DNA of 64,000 nucleotides from Achromobacter sp. UMC71 (GTDB lineage: Bacteria > Pseudomonadota > Gammaproteobacteria > Burkholderiales > Burkholderiaceae_B). The stretch covers positions 1 to 64,000 of the forward strand of contig NZ_LZZT01000008.1 of the NCBI RefSeq assembly GCF_014170305.1. Reading direction: 5' to 3'. Made by a program: the position numbers and the translations under genes. Position 1 is the stretch's first letter, and each line of letters opens with the position of its first letter. Shown in pieces: positions 31,176 through 40,203 of this stretch. Under the pieces are notes generated by a model. It ran no database searches. It was not told the origin of the DNA and saw only the letters and a program-made list of their open reading frames with translations.

Positions 31176-34100
31176 TCACTCCTGAGCTGCGGCGGCGGGG
31201 GCCGGGGCGGCTGCCCGCTTGCCCTGGAACCGCGACAGCACCCACACGAAAAATACCGGCACGAAGATCACGCCCAGCAGCGTCGCGCTGAGCATGCCGC
31301 CGATGACGCCCACGCCCAGGGCGCGCTGGCTGGCTCCGCCCGCCCCGGTGGCCAGCGCCAGGGGCACCACGCCCAGGATGAACGCCAGGGACGTCATCAC
31401 GATCGGACGGAAACGCAGCTTGGCGGCCTCGATCGCGGCGTCGACCAGCGTGTAGCCCTGCTCGCGCAGGCTCTTGGCGAATTCCACGATCAGGATGGCG
31501 TTCTTGGCCGCCAGCCCGATGATGGTGATCAGCCCCACCTTGAAGTACACGTCGTTGGACATGCCCAGCACGGTCACCGCCAGCACCGAGCCCAGCGCGC
31601 CGATCGGCACGATCAGCATCACCGACGCGGGAATGGCCCAGCTTTCGTACAGCGCCACCATCAGCAGGAACACCACCAGGAAAGCCAGGGCGAACAGCAT
31701 CGGGGCTTGCGCGCCTGCCAGCTTTTCCTGGTAGGACAAGCCGGTCCATTCGTAACCGATGCCGGTCGGCAGCTCGGATACGATGCGCTCGATTTCCGCC
31801 ATGGCCTGGCCCGTGCTGGCGCCCGGGGCCACGTCGCCCGCGATTTTGAACGCGGGGTAGCCGTTGTAGCGGGAAATCTGCACGGGGCCGTTTTCCCAAT
31901 GGGTCTGCACGAAGGCGCTCAGGGGCACCATGCCGCCCGACTTGTTGGGCACGTTCAGTTGCAGCACGCTTTCGGGCGTCATGCGGTCGCGCACGTCGGC
32001 CTGCACCACCACCCGTTGCAGCCGGCCGGCATTGGCGAAGTCGTTGACGGTAGCCGAACCGTAGGCCGACGAGATCGCCGTGCTGATGGCGTCAAAGCCC
32101 ACGCCCAGTGCCTCGGCCTTTTGCCGGTCGATGTCCAGGCGCAGCTGCGGCGCGTCGGCCAGGCCTTCCATCATGGCGTAGGCGATCAGCGGCGAGCTGT
32201 TGGCCTTGGCCAGCAGCTGGTCGCGCGCCGCCGTCAGCGCCGCCCGCCCCAGGCCGCCGCGGTCTTGCAGGCGCAGCGCGAAGCCGCCCGAGTTACCCAG
32301 GCCGTCGATGGGCGGCGGGTTCACCGCCATCACCGAGCCGTCGTCGATGGCGGCGAAATGGCCGTTGACGCTGTCGGCCACGTCGGTGGCGGCCTGGCCC
32401 TTGCCGCGCAGGGACCAGTCTTTCAGCGACGGGAAGGCGATGCCCGCGTTCTGGCCCGTGCCCGAGAAGCTGAAGCCCATGACGGTAAAGGCGTCGCCCA
32501 TGGCGTCCAGCGACATCAGGTGCTGTTCCACGTCGGCCACCACCTTGTCGGTGCGCAGATGGGTCGCGCCCGGCGGCAGTTGCATGTCGACGATGACGTA
32601 GCCCTGGTCTTCGGGCGGCACGAACGATTCGGGCAGGCGCATGTACAGCACGCCCAGCACCGCCACGATGGCCGCGTAGATCACCATGTAGCGCCCGGTG
32701 CGCCGCAGCAGCCGCGAATTCAGGCCGACGAAGCGGTCGGTCAGGCGCGCGAACACCCGGTTGAAGGCGCCGAAGAAGCCGCGCTTTTCCTCGTGGTGGC
32801 CCTTGGGAATCGGCTTGAGGAAGGTGGCGCACAAGGCCGGCGTGAAGGTCAGCGCCAGGAAGCCCGAGAACAGGATGGACACCGCCAGCGACAGCGAGAA
32901 CTGCTGGTAGATCACGCCCACCGAGCCGCTCATGAAGGCCAGCGGCAGAAACACGGCCGACAGCACCAGGGTGATGCCGACAATGGCGCCGGACACCTGG
33001 CTCATGGCCTTGACGGTGGCCTCGCGCGGAGGCAGGCCTTCTTCGGCCATGATGCGTTCGACGTTTTCGACCACCACGATGGCATCGTCCACCAGGATGC
33101 CGATGGCCAGCACCATGCCGAACATCGTCATCATGTTGACCGAGAAACCCAGCAACGACATGACCGCGAAGGTGCCCAGCAGGCACACCGGCACCACAAT
33201 GGACGGAATCAGCGTATAGCGCACGTTCTGCAGGAACAGGAACATGACCACGAACACCAGCGCCATGGCTTCGAACAGCGTGTACACCACCTTTTCGATG
33301 GCGACGCTGACAAAGCGCGAGCTGTCGAATGGCACCGAATAGGCAACGTCCTCGGGGAACGAGGCCGACAGTTCCTGCAGCCGCGCCTTGACCGCCTTGA
33401 CGGTTTCGATGGCGTTGGCGCCCGGCGCCAGCTGCACGGCCGCGCCCACGGCGGTCTTGCCGTTCAGGCGGGTTTCAAAGTCGTAGCTCTGGCGCCCGAT
33501 TTCCAGCCGCGCCACGTCGGCCAGCTTGACGGTCGAGCCGTCGGCATTGGCGCGCAGCACGATGCGGCCGAATTCCTCGGGCGTATCCAGCATGCCCTTG
33601 ACGGCCAGCGTGGCAGTCAGCTCCTGCTCGGGCGAGCCCGGCCGGCTGCCGAAACTGCCCGCCGGCACCTGCACGTTTTGCGCCTCGATGGCGGCGTTGA
33701 CGTCCGCCACCGACAGGCCCACGCCCAGCAGCTTCTGCGGGTCGATCCAGACGCGCATGGCGGCTTCGGCGCCGAAGAACTGCACCTTGCCCACGCCGTT
33801 GACGCGGCGGATCTCGTTGTTGATGTAGCGGGCGGCGTAGTCAGACAGGCCGACCACGTCCTTGCCGGTATCGTCGCCCTTATAGGTCAGGGCGTAGATC
33901 ATCAGGAAGTTCGAGCTGGCCTGCTCCACTTGCAGACCCTGCTGCGTGACGGCGCGCGGCAGGCGGGCTTCGGCCTTCTTGATGCGGTTCTGCACGTCCA
34001 CCTGGGCCAGGTCCGGATCGGTGCCCGGCTCGAACGTGACGGTGATTTCAGCGCTGCCGCTGGAGCTGCTGGACGAGTCGTAATAGAGCAGCTTCTTGGC

Positions 34101-34313
34101 GCCGTTCAATTCCTCTTCGATGACACTGGTCACCGAGTCCACCAGAGTGCTGGCGGATGCGCCGGGATAGATGGCGTTGATGGTCACCTGGGGCGGCGCC
34201 ACCACCGGAAACTGCGACACGGGCAGCGACGGAATCGCCAGGATGCCGGCGAGCGAGATGAAGATGGCCACCACCCACGCGAATTTGGGGCGGCCAATGA
34301 AGAACTTGGACAT
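31176..34313 (-). CDS. HAE1-family RND multidrug efflux pump
   Basis: The 1045-residue inner-membrane pump is full length for AcrB/MexB relatives. It has 12 membrane helices, two large periplasmic loops, the proton-relay pair in GILVDDAIVVVENVERI near residue 405 and the lysine of GLAAKNAILIVEF near 940. It takes hydrophobic drugs from the periplasm and inner membrane. It lies between its membrane-fusion protein and outer-membrane channel genes. A divergent TetR gene beyond them recalls the Achromobacter AxyXY-OprZ layout, but sequence memory is not enough to name it. Confidence 0.93.
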   Translation of the reverse strand: MSKFFIGRPKFAWVVAIFISLAGILAIPSLPVSQFPVVAPPQVTINAIYPGASASTLVDSVTSVIEEELNGAKKLLYYDSSSSSSGSAEITVTFEPGTDPDLAQVDVQNRIKKAEARLPRAVTQQGLQVEQASSNFLMIYALTYKGDDTGKDVVGLSDYAARYINNEIRRVNGVGKVQFFGAEAAMRVWIDPQKLLGVGLSVADVNAAIEAQNVQVPAGSFGSRPGSPEQELTATLAVKGMLDTPEEFGRIVLRANADGSTVKLADVARLEIGRQSYDFETRLNGKTAVGAAVQLAPGANAIETVKAVKARLQELSASFPEDVAYSVPFDSSRFVSVAIEKVVYTLFEAMALVFVVMFLFLQNVRYTLIPSIVVPVCLLGTFAVMSLLGFSVNMMTMFGMVLAIGILVDDAIVVVENVERIMAEEGLPPREATVKAMSQVSGAIVGITLVLSAVFLPLAFMSGSVGVIYQQFSLSLAVSILFSGFLALTFTPALCATFLKPIPKGHHEEKRGFFGAFNRVFARLTDRFVGLNSRLLRRTGRYMVIYAAIVAVLGVLYMRLPESFVPPEDQGYVIVDMQLPPGATHLRTDKVVADVEQHLMSLDAMGDAFTVMGFSFSGTGQNAGIAFPSLKDWSLRGKGQAATDVADSVNGHFAAIDDGSVMAVNPPPIDGLGNSGGFALRLQDRGGLGRAALTAARDQLLAKANSSPLIAYAMMEGLADAPQLRLDIDRQKAEALGVGFDAISTAISSAYGSATVNDFANAGRLQRVVVQADVRDRMTPESVLQLNVPNKSGGMVPLSAFVQTHWENGPVQISRYNGYPAFKIAGDVAPGASTGQAMAEIERIVSELPTGIGYEWTGLSYQEKLAGAQAPMLFALAFLVVFLLMVALYESWAIPASVMLIVPIGALGSVLAVTVLGMSNDVYFKVGLITIIGLAAKNAILIVEFAKSLREQGYTLVDAAIEAAKLRFRPIVMTSLAFILGVVPLALATGAGGASQRALGVGVIGGMLSATLLGVIFVPVFFVWVLSRFQGKRAAAPAPAAAAQE

Positions 34314-34416
34314 GATCTAACCTCGGATGGGCGGGCGGTGCGCCGGCGGGCGCGCGGCGCAGGGCCGCGGCGCATAAGGAGACGGGCGGGTCTGCGGCAG
34401 GACCCGCGCGCGCGGG

Positions 34417-35592
34417 TCAGCGGACCGCATCGGCGTCCCCGCCCGGCACGGCCGCGACCTTGGCTTGCGGGGCCGGCGTCACGCTGACCTTCTGGCCCGG
34501 CACGGCGGCATTGACGCCACCGACGATGACCCGGTCGCCGGCCGCCAGGCCCTCGACGATGTGCCAGTCGGATCCGCGCATGGTGCCGGTACGCACCAGG
34601 CGGGTCTGCACCACATCGCCCTCGCCCACCAGCAGCACCTGCGGCTTGCCGTCGGTGCTGCGCGTGACGGCGCGCTGCGGCACCAGGATGGCTTCGGGGT
34701 CCACGCCCTGGCGGGTCTGCACCCGCACATACATGCCCGGCAGCAGCAGCACGTCCGGGTTGGCGAATTCACCGCGCAGGGACACCTGACCCGTGCCGCG
34801 ATCGACCGCGATATCCGAGAACAGCAGGCGGCCGCTGCGGCTGCGGTTGGCGCCGTCGATGCTGATGGAAATGTCCGCGCCCTCTTCCTGGCCCAGTTCA
34901 CCCGTCTGCATGGCGTCGCGCATGCGCAGCATGTCGGCCACCGGCTGGGTGAAATCGACATAGATGGGGTCCAGTTGCTGGATCTTGGCCATGACGGTGG
35001 CTTCGTTCTGGCCGACCAGGGCGCCTTCGGTGACCTGGGCGCGGCCGATGCGGCCGGAAATCGGCGCCTTGACCGTCGCATAGTCCAGATTCAACTGCGC
35101 GGTTTCGACGTCGGCCTGGGCCGAGCGGCGCGCCGCCTGGGCACTCTTGACTGCCGCGCTGGCGGTATCGAAATCCTGCTGGCTGACGGCTTCGATCTTG
35201 ACGAGCGGGGTGTAGCGCCGCAGCACCGCCTGGGCGTCGGACAGGGCGGCGTCGGCCTTGGCCAACTCGCCCTGGGCGCGCGACAGCGCAGCCTTGAAGG
35301 GCGCCGGATCGATCCGGAACAGCACGTCGCCCGCCTTGACGTCGGCGCCTTCCTCGAAATTGCGGCTAAGGACGATGCCGGCGACCCGCGCCCGCACCTC
35401 GGCCACGCGCACGGGCTCGACCCGGCCGGGCAGCGAGCTGGCCAGGTCGTAACGCTGCGGCTGCACCGCCACCACCTGCACCGCGCGCGGCTCGGCCGGG
35501 CCGGCCGCCATCTCGTCGCCGCCGCAACCGGCCAGCACAACCGCCGTCAACGCCGCGACGACGGGCCAACGCCATGGTTGATGTTTGATCAT
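34417..35592 (-). CDS. RND membrane-fusion lipoprotein (AcrA/MexA type)
   Basis: The 391-residue protein has a lipobox with C23 (AVVLAGCGG). It has the lipoyl/hairpin/beta-barrel order of membrane fusion proteins: VAEVRARVAGIVLSRNFEEG near 60-80, a coiled-coil hairpin near 105-170, then VKAPISGRIGRAQVTEGALV. It couples the RND pump to the outer-membrane channel. It is the first gene of the operon, and its start faces the tetR gene across an AT-rich promoter region with two candidate operators. Confidence 0.92.
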   Translation of the reverse strand: MIKHQPWRWPVVAALTAVVLAGCGGDEMAAGPAEPRAVQVVAVQPQRYDLASSLPGRVEPVRVAEVRARVAGIVLSRNFEEGADVKAGDVLFRIDPAPFKAALSRAQGELAKADAALSDAQAVLRRYTPLVKIEAVSQQDFDTASAAVKSAQAARRSAQADVETAQLNLDYATVKAPISGRIGRAQVTEGALVGQNEATVMAKIQQLDPIYVDFTQPVADMLRMRDAMQTGELGQEEGADISISIDGANRSRSGRLLFSDIAVDRGTGQVSLRGEFANPDVLLLPGMYVRVQTRQGVDPEAILVPQRAVTRSTDGKPQVLLVGEGDVVQTRLVRTGTMRGSDWHIVEGLAAGDRVIVGGVNAAVPGQKVSVTPAPQAKVAAVPGGDADAVR

Positions 35593-35656
35593 TCTTTCCT
35601 CCCGCCGGCGGCGTCTTGAACTTAATAAGGCTTGAATGCTACCTTACAGATTAATT

Positions 35657-35674
35657 TGAATCAATAATGATTCA
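35657..35674. promoter_or_regulatory. Candidate TetR operator 1
   Basis: TGAATCA-ATAA-TGATTCA is a perfect palindrome with 7-base arms in the AT-rich gap between the divergent efflux operon and its tetR gene, 65 bases from the membrane-fusion gene start. A second site with the same core and spacing lies at 35747-35766. Confidence 0.55.
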
Positions 35675-35746
35675 TTTAGTTCTGTATAGAATCTTTCAAG
35701 ACATTAACAAGTCTTAACTTGTAAAGTTGGCCTAAGTTTGCGCAAA

Positions 35747-35766
35747 TTGAATCAGTCATGATCCAA
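35747..35766. promoter_or_regulatory. Candidate TetR operator 2
   Basis: TTGAATCA-GTCA-TGATCCAA has one mismatch in 8-base arms and shares the TGAATCA-N4-TGAT core of operator 1. It lies 40 bases upstream of the tetR start. Between the two sites there is another palindrome, ACAAGT-CTTA-ACTTGT (35707-35722), with the same 4-base spacing. Confidence 0.5.
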
Positions 35767-35805
35767 TACCGTCCCAAGAACGGAACAATGAGGGAGAGAG
35801 AAGCC

Positions 35806-36372
35806 ATGTCCGACGATGCCGGCCACGAACGGTTGCTGATCGCGCTGTCGCTGGCGATGGTCGACCAGCCACGCGCCACCCTGCAGGAACTGGCGCGTGC
35901 GGTGGGCGTCAGCAAGGCCACGCTGTACCGCTTCTGTCAGACGCGCGAGCAGTTGGTGACGCGCCTCATGACGCACGGCGCCCAGGTGATGAAGCAGGCG
36001 CTGATCAATTCGCGGCTGGATAGCGCCGCGCCGCGTGATGCCGTGCGCAACCTGATCGAGCAGCACCTGGCGCACAAGGAACTGGCGATCTTCCTGATGT
36101 ATCACTGGAAGCCGGACTCGGAAATGCAGCCCGACGTCATGGATAGCTGGTCGGGCTACCAGGAAACGCTGGACGCGTTCTTCCTGCGGGGCCAGCGCGA
36201 AGGCGTGTTCCGGGTGGACATCACGGCGGCCGCGCTGACCGAGCTGCTGATCACGGTGATCACCAGCATGATCGACGCCGAACGCCGCGGCCGCATTGCC
36301 CGGCTGGGCATCGCGACGGTGGCCGAGCAGATGCTGCTGTACGGGATTGCCGAGCCGGCGGCGGCGCGCTGA
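35806..36372 (+). CDS. TetR-family regulator of the RND operon
   Basis: The 188-residue protein has a TetR-type helix-turn-helix (ATLQELARAVGVSKATLYRF, about residues 24-43) and a helical ligand-binding C-terminal domain. It is divergent from the efflux operon and so is its likely repressor. The start at 35806 is chosen for AGGGAGAG upstream; ATGs at 35758 and 35788 are also in frame. The first would overlap candidate operator 2. Confidence 0.85.
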   Translation: MSDDAGHERLLIALSLAMVDQPRATLQELARAVGVSKATLYRFCQTREQLVTRLMTHGAQVMKQALINSRLDSAAPRDAVRNLIEQHLAHKELAIFLMYHWKPDSEMQPDVMDSWSGYQETLDAFFLRGQREGVFRVDITAAALTELLITVITSMIDAERRGRIARLGIATVAEQMLLYGIAEPAAAR

Positions 36373-36482
36373 AAGTGCGCGGTGGGTGGGCTGCCGGGCG
36401 GCAGGCGTCGGTGGTCTCGGCCTTGTCTTATAGATAAGCCGTCATACAGGCGGGACCCCTTGCGGCCCCGCCCTCACCCTCG

Positions 36483-37493
36483 TCAGCCCAGCGCGACGGG
36501 ACGGCCGAAGAACGGGTAGTTCGGATCGTTGTAGCCAGGCGTGGACGCATGGCCCGGCGTGACCCAGCCGTCGACCAGGGCTTCGTCTTCAGGCGTGATC
36601 CTCACCTCCAGCGCGGCGTAGTAATCGTCCATCTGCGCCAGGGTGCGCGGACCGGCGATGACGCTGGTGACGATCGGGTTGGCCAGCACCCAAGCCGTGG
36701 CGAAGTGACCCGGCTGCACGCCGCGCGTGGCGCTGTGCTGCACCAGCTGCTGCGCGATCTGCAGCGATTCTTCGCGGAACTCGGTGGCCAGGATGCGGCG
36801 ATCGCCCCGGCCGGCGCGCGTGTCGGCGGCCGGCGCCTGGCCCGGCAGGTACTTGCCGGTCAGCACGCCGCGGGCGATGGGGCTGTACGGCACCACGCCC
36901 AGCCCGTAATGCTGGCAGGCCGGCAGGATCTCGACTTCGGGGCCGCGGTTCAGCATGTTGTAGTACGGCTGGCACACCACCGGCTGCGGCACGCCCAGCT
37001 TTTCGCACAGGCGCAGGGTTTCGGCGATGCGCCATCCCCGGAAGTTCGACAGCCCGAAGCTGCGCAGCTTGCCCGCGCGGATCAGGTCGCCCAGCGCGAA
37101 CAGCGCTTCTTCCAGGTTTTCTTCGTGGTAGTCGCGATGCAGGTACAGGATGTCCAGGAAGTCCGTGTCCAGGCGCGCCAGGCTTTGTTCCACGCCGCGG
37201 ATCAGCCACTGGCGCGAATAACGCGACTGGTTCGGCGCCTTGCCCACGACGTTGCCGATCTTGCTGGCCAGCACCCAGTCGTGGCGCTGCCCGGCCAGCA
37301 GCCTGCCCACCACTTCTTCGGAGCGGCCTTCGTTGTAGACGTCGGCCGTGTCGATGAAATTCAGGCCGTGGTCGCGGGCCGACGCGACAATGCGCGCGGC
37401 TTCGTCGTCCGGCGTCTGCTCGCCGAACATCATGGTGCCCAGGCACAGGGGCGATACACGCAGGTTGCTGGTTCCGAGTCGGCGGTAATTCAT
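36483..37493 (-). CDS. Aldo/keto reductase
   Basis: The 336-residue protein is a TIM-barrel aldo/keto reductase with the catalytic tetrad D48, Y53, K78 and H119 (FIDTADVYNEG, VLASKIGN, YLHRDYHEE). It reduces aldehydes or ketones with NADPH. The sequence resembles the YajO/Tas-like group. The start at 37493 begins the family's usual MNYRRLGTSNLRVSPLCLG. It is convergent with tetR, with two small inverted repeats between them (CTTATAGATAAG near 36427-36438 and GGCGGG/CCCGCC near 36449-36472). Confidence 0.9.
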   Translation of the reverse strand: MNYRRLGTSNLRVSPLCLGTMMFGEQTPDDEAARIVASARDHGLNFIDTADVYNEGRSEEVVGRLLAGQRHDWVLASKIGNVVGKAPNQSRYSRQWLIRGVEQSLARLDTDFLDILYLHRDYHEENLEEALFALGDLIRAGKLRSFGLSNFRGWRIAETLRLCEKLGVPQPVVCQPYYNMLNRGPEVEILPACQHYGLGVVPYSPIARGVLTGKYLPGQAPAADTRAGRGDRRILATEFREESLQIAQQLVQHSATRGVQPGHFATAWVLANPIVTSVIAGPRTLAQMDDYYAALEVRITPEDEALVDGWVTPGHASTPGYNDPNYPFFGRPVALG

Positions 37494-37687
37494 GATGAAG
37501 ATGTCCTTATCGGGCGCGCATTGAATGAGACAACGCGCGCGGCTATGGCTTGAAAGCGGGAAGTTGCCAGGCAAATGCCAACACGCCCGCCGGCTGCCCG
37601 GCGAGCGGATGGGTCATGTTGCCAGAAGAATGCTGACAGGCCGCGGAAAATCCCTGCGGGCCGCAGGGATTCCGGGGCAAGGCCCGC

Positions 37688-38746
37688 TCAGCTGGCCGGC
37701 GCGTCGACGGCGGCCAGGATCTTGCCGAACAGCGCGTCCGCGTGGGCGGAATTGAGCCAGCGCACGATCACGACCATCTTGCGTTCCGGTTCGACCCAGG
37801 TGAACGAGCTGCCCGCGCCCACGCCGAAGAAGCTGGACGCCGGCACGCTGGGAAACACCCGGCCTTCGTGGTTCAGCCAGATCAGGTAGCCGTAGTACGG
37901 CGCGATGGCGCACGGCGTGCGCATGGCGGCGAGCCATGCGCTGGACAGGATGCGCCGGCCATCGGGCGCGCGGCCATCATTGAGCAGCATCTGGCCGATC
38001 AACGCCTGATCGCGGGCGCTGATGGACATGCCGCCGCCCCAGTGCGAGCCGCCCGGCACCGACGGCATGCGCTGGCCGTCGATCTCGACCCAGGCATTGT
38101 CGTAGCCCACCCATTGCCAGTTTTCGCTGGCGCCCAGCGGCCGCGTCACGGCTTCGCGGAAGACCTCGGGCAGCGGCTTGCGGAAAAGGTGCAGCAGCGC
38201 GTACGACAGCTGGTTGATGCGCACGTCGTTGTATTCCCAATACGTGCCGGGGCGCTGCAAGGGCCGCGCGTCGCCCTTCTTGCCATCGGGCGGCACGCCG
38301 AACGTGACGGCGCGGTAGCGGTCGGCCTGGTCCGACACGCCGAAACGCTCGCCTTCCCATTCGCTGGTTTGCTGCAACAACTGGCGCCACGTGATCTCGG
38401 CGTTCTGGCCGTCGTCAAAGCCGATGCCCGGCACGCGCTTGCCGACGGGTTCGTCCACGTCGGGCAACAGGCCGCGGTCGTGCGCCACGCCGGCCAGGAT
38501 GGCCAGGTACAGCTTGGCCACGCTGAAGGTCAGGTCAGCGCGCTCGGGCTCGCCCCATTGCGCCACGGTCTGGCCGTCCACCACCACCACGCCCGACACC
38601 GGGCCGCGATCATGGATGGGGCCCAGCAGGCGGTTCCAGGGCGGCGGGTCGTTCTGGTGCACGCCGAAAACGCCGTTGACGCTGCGGTCCCAGGTGGATT
38701 CGTGGTCGTTGGCGAACTGGATCGCCTGCTGCATAAGCGCGTTCAT
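37688..38746 (-). CDS. Serine hydrolase, beta-lactamase-like fold
   Basis: The 352-residue protein belongs to the class C beta-lactamase/esterase-like serine hydrolases. The nucleophile motif is S75-V-A-K78 (SxxK), and the second motif is a Tyr-Asn pair in YWEYNDVRINQLSYALL. There is no signal peptide, so it is probably a cytoplasmic esterase or peptidase rather than a drug-resistance beta-lactamase. It lies between the aldo/keto reductase and the class V aminotransferase on the same strand. A functional link is not evident. Confidence 0.85.
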   Translation of the reverse strand: MNALMQQAIQFANDHESTWDRSVNGVFGVHQNDPPPWNRLLGPIHDRGPVSGVVVVDGQTVAQWGEPERADLTFSVAKLYLAILAGVAHDRGLLPDVDEPVGKRVPGIGFDDGQNAEITWRQLLQQTSEWEGERFGVSDQADRYRAVTFGVPPDGKKGDARPLQRPGTYWEYNDVRINQLSYALLHLFRKPLPEVFREAVTRPLGASENWQWVGYDNAWVEIDGQRMPSVPGGSHWGGGMSISARDQALIGQMLLNDGRAPDGRRILSSAWLAAMRTPCAIAPYYGYLIWLNHEGRVFPSVPASSFFGVGAGSSFTWVEPERKMVVIVRWLNSAHADALFGKILAAVDAPAS

Positions 38747-38821
38747 TGCATTCCCTAGTGATGACGCGGCCAGACCATGCAGATGCAATCCGGCCGCCGT
38801 TAAAAGCGTGGCCAGGCGCCG

Positions 38822-40003
38822 TCAGGGCGCCTTGGCCAGAAATTCCATCGCGGCCTGCAGACCGCCCGGCCGGTGCGGCACACCGGCGGCCGCCAGGCCC
38901 ATTTCCACGCCGGCCAGCGTGCCGCACAGCGTCAGGTCATTGAAGTGGCCCAGGTGCCCGATGCGGAAAATGCGGTCGGACAGCTGCCCCAGGCCCTGGC
39001 CCAGCGACATGTCGAAGCGGTCCAGCACCACCTTGCGCAAGGCGTCGGCGCCATGGCCGGCGGGCATCAGCACCGCCGTCAGCGCCGGGCTGTGCGCGGC
39101 CGGGTCCAGCGACAGCAGTTCCAGCCCCCAGCCCTGCACCGCCAGCCGCGTGGCCTGCGCATGGCGCTGGTGGCGCGCGAAGACTTGCGGCAGGCCCTCG
39201 GCCTGCAGCATGGCCAGCGCCTCAAACAGGCCGTAAAGCAGATTGGTGGACGGGGTGTACGGGAAATAGCCACGCGCATTGGCGGCCAGCATCTCGCGCC
39301 AGTCCCAGTATGAGCGCGGCAGCCGCGCCGTGTCGGCCGCCGCCAGCGCGCGCGGCCCGACGGCATTGAAGGCCAGGCCGGGCGGCAGCATCAGGCCCTT
39401 TTGCGAGCCGGCCACGGTGACGTCCACGCCCCATTCGTCGTGGCGGTAGTCCACCGAGCCCAGCGATGAAATGGTGTCGACCATCAGCAAGGCCGGATGT
39501 CCCGCGCGGTCGATCGCGGCGCGCACCGCGGCGATGTCGCTGGTGACGCCGGTGGAGGTTTCGTTGTGCACCACGCAGACGGCCTTGATGGCGTGCTGGC
39601 TATCTGCCGCCAGCCGCTCGCCGATGGCCGCCGCGTCCACCGGGCGGCGCCAGTCGCCCGCCAGGCAATCGACTTCCAGCCCCAGGCGGCCGGCCAGCTT
39701 GCGCCACAGGCTGGCGAAGTGGCCGGTTTCGGACATCAGCACCCGGTCGCCGGGGGACAGCGTGTTGACCAGCGCGGCCTCCCAGGCCCCGGTGCCGGAC
39801 GACGGAAAGATCACCACCGGCGACTCGGTCTGAAACACGGGCTTCAAGGCCGCCAGCACCGCCAGCCCCAACTGGCCGAACATCGGTCCGCGGTGATCGA
39901 TGGTGGGCTGGTCGATGGCGCGCAGCACCCGGTCGGGCACGTTGGTGGGGCCGGGAATCTGCAGGAAATGCCGGCCGGAACGGGAGGTTTCGAGGGGATG
40001 CAT
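38822..40003 (-). CDS. Class V aminotransferase (serine-glyoxylate type)
   Basis: The 393-residue PLP enzyme matches the alanine/serine-glyoxylate aminotransferase group. It has LQIPGPTNVPDRVLRAI at the N terminus, D176 in LMVDTISSLGS and the PLP lysine K202 in AGSQKGLMLPPG. It transfers an amino group from serine or alanine to glyoxylate, or a related pair. It is divergent from a FadR-type GntR gene, and a 13-base operator-like repeat sits 21 bases before its start. Confidence 0.88.
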   Translation of the reverse strand: MHPLETSRSGRHFLQIPGPTNVPDRVLRAIDQPTIDHRGPMFGQLGLAVLAALKPVFQTESPVVIFPSSGTGAWEAALVNTLSPGDRVLMSETGHFASLWRKLAGRLGLEVDCLAGDWRRPVDAAAIGERLAADSQHAIKAVCVVHNETSTGVTSDIAAVRAAIDRAGHPALLMVDTISSLGSVDYRHDEWGVDVTVAGSQKGLMLPPGLAFNAVGPRALAAADTARLPRSYWDWREMLAANARGYFPYTPSTNLLYGLFEALAMLQAEGLPQVFARHQRHAQATRLAVQGWGLELLSLDPAAHSPALTAVLMPAGHGADALRKVVLDRFDMSLGQGLGQLSDRIFRIGHLGHFNDLTLCGTLAGVEMGLAAAGVPHRPGGLQAAMEFLAKAP

Positions 40004-40023
40004 GCGTGGCCTTGGAGGGGATT

Positions 40024-40036
40024 TTTTTGTATACCA
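40024..40036. promoter_or_regulatory. Candidate GntR (FadR-type) operator, aminotransferase side
   Basis: TTTTTGTATACCA is repeated exactly at 40191-40203. Its core TTGTATACCA has the TNGT..ACNA form preferred by FadR-subfamily regulators and contains the palindrome GTATAC. It lies just upstream of the aminotransferase start codon on the minus strand. Confidence 0.6.
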
Positions 40037-40190
40037 GCGAAAGAGGCGCAGCGATTAGATGGCACGGCCTGGGCAGGCCCGGCAGCGTCATGCGCCACTC
40101 TATCCCATTGTTTTTAAGCCTATAAGCTAGGGTATTCACCCATAATTAAAGCCTTGGCCCGCGGTTTATAGTCAGAAAAAACACGGGGAA

Positions 40191-40203
40191 TTTTTGTATA
40201 CCA
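40191..40203. promoter_or_regulatory. Candidate GntR (FadR-type) operator, regulator side
   Basis: This is an exact 13-base copy of the site at 40024-40036. It directly abuts the ATG of the GntR gene (40204), so binding there should block the regulator's own transcription or translation start. Confidence 0.6.

Noticed and set aside
29662..31899. Extension of the outer-membrane channel frame into the pump gene
   Set aside because: The proper lipoprotein signal starts at 31170; upstream residues are a shifted reading of the RND gene.
31707..34487. A 926-residue open frame opposite the RND pump gene
   Set aside because: Long antisense frames are expected in GC-rich genes; the RND frame on the other strand is complete and conserved, while this one is His/Gln/Gly-rich low complexity.
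36449..36472. Rho-independent terminator between tetR and the aldo/keto reductase gene
   Set aside because: The GGCGGG/CCCGCC stem is short with a 12-base loop and no T tract follows on either strand, so it is mentioned only as an inverted repeat.
37688..38746. Antibiotic-resistance class C beta-lactamase
   Set aside because: The SxxK and Tyr-Asn motifs are present but there is no signal peptide and the rest does not look like AmpC; a general esterase-like serine hydrolase is more likely.
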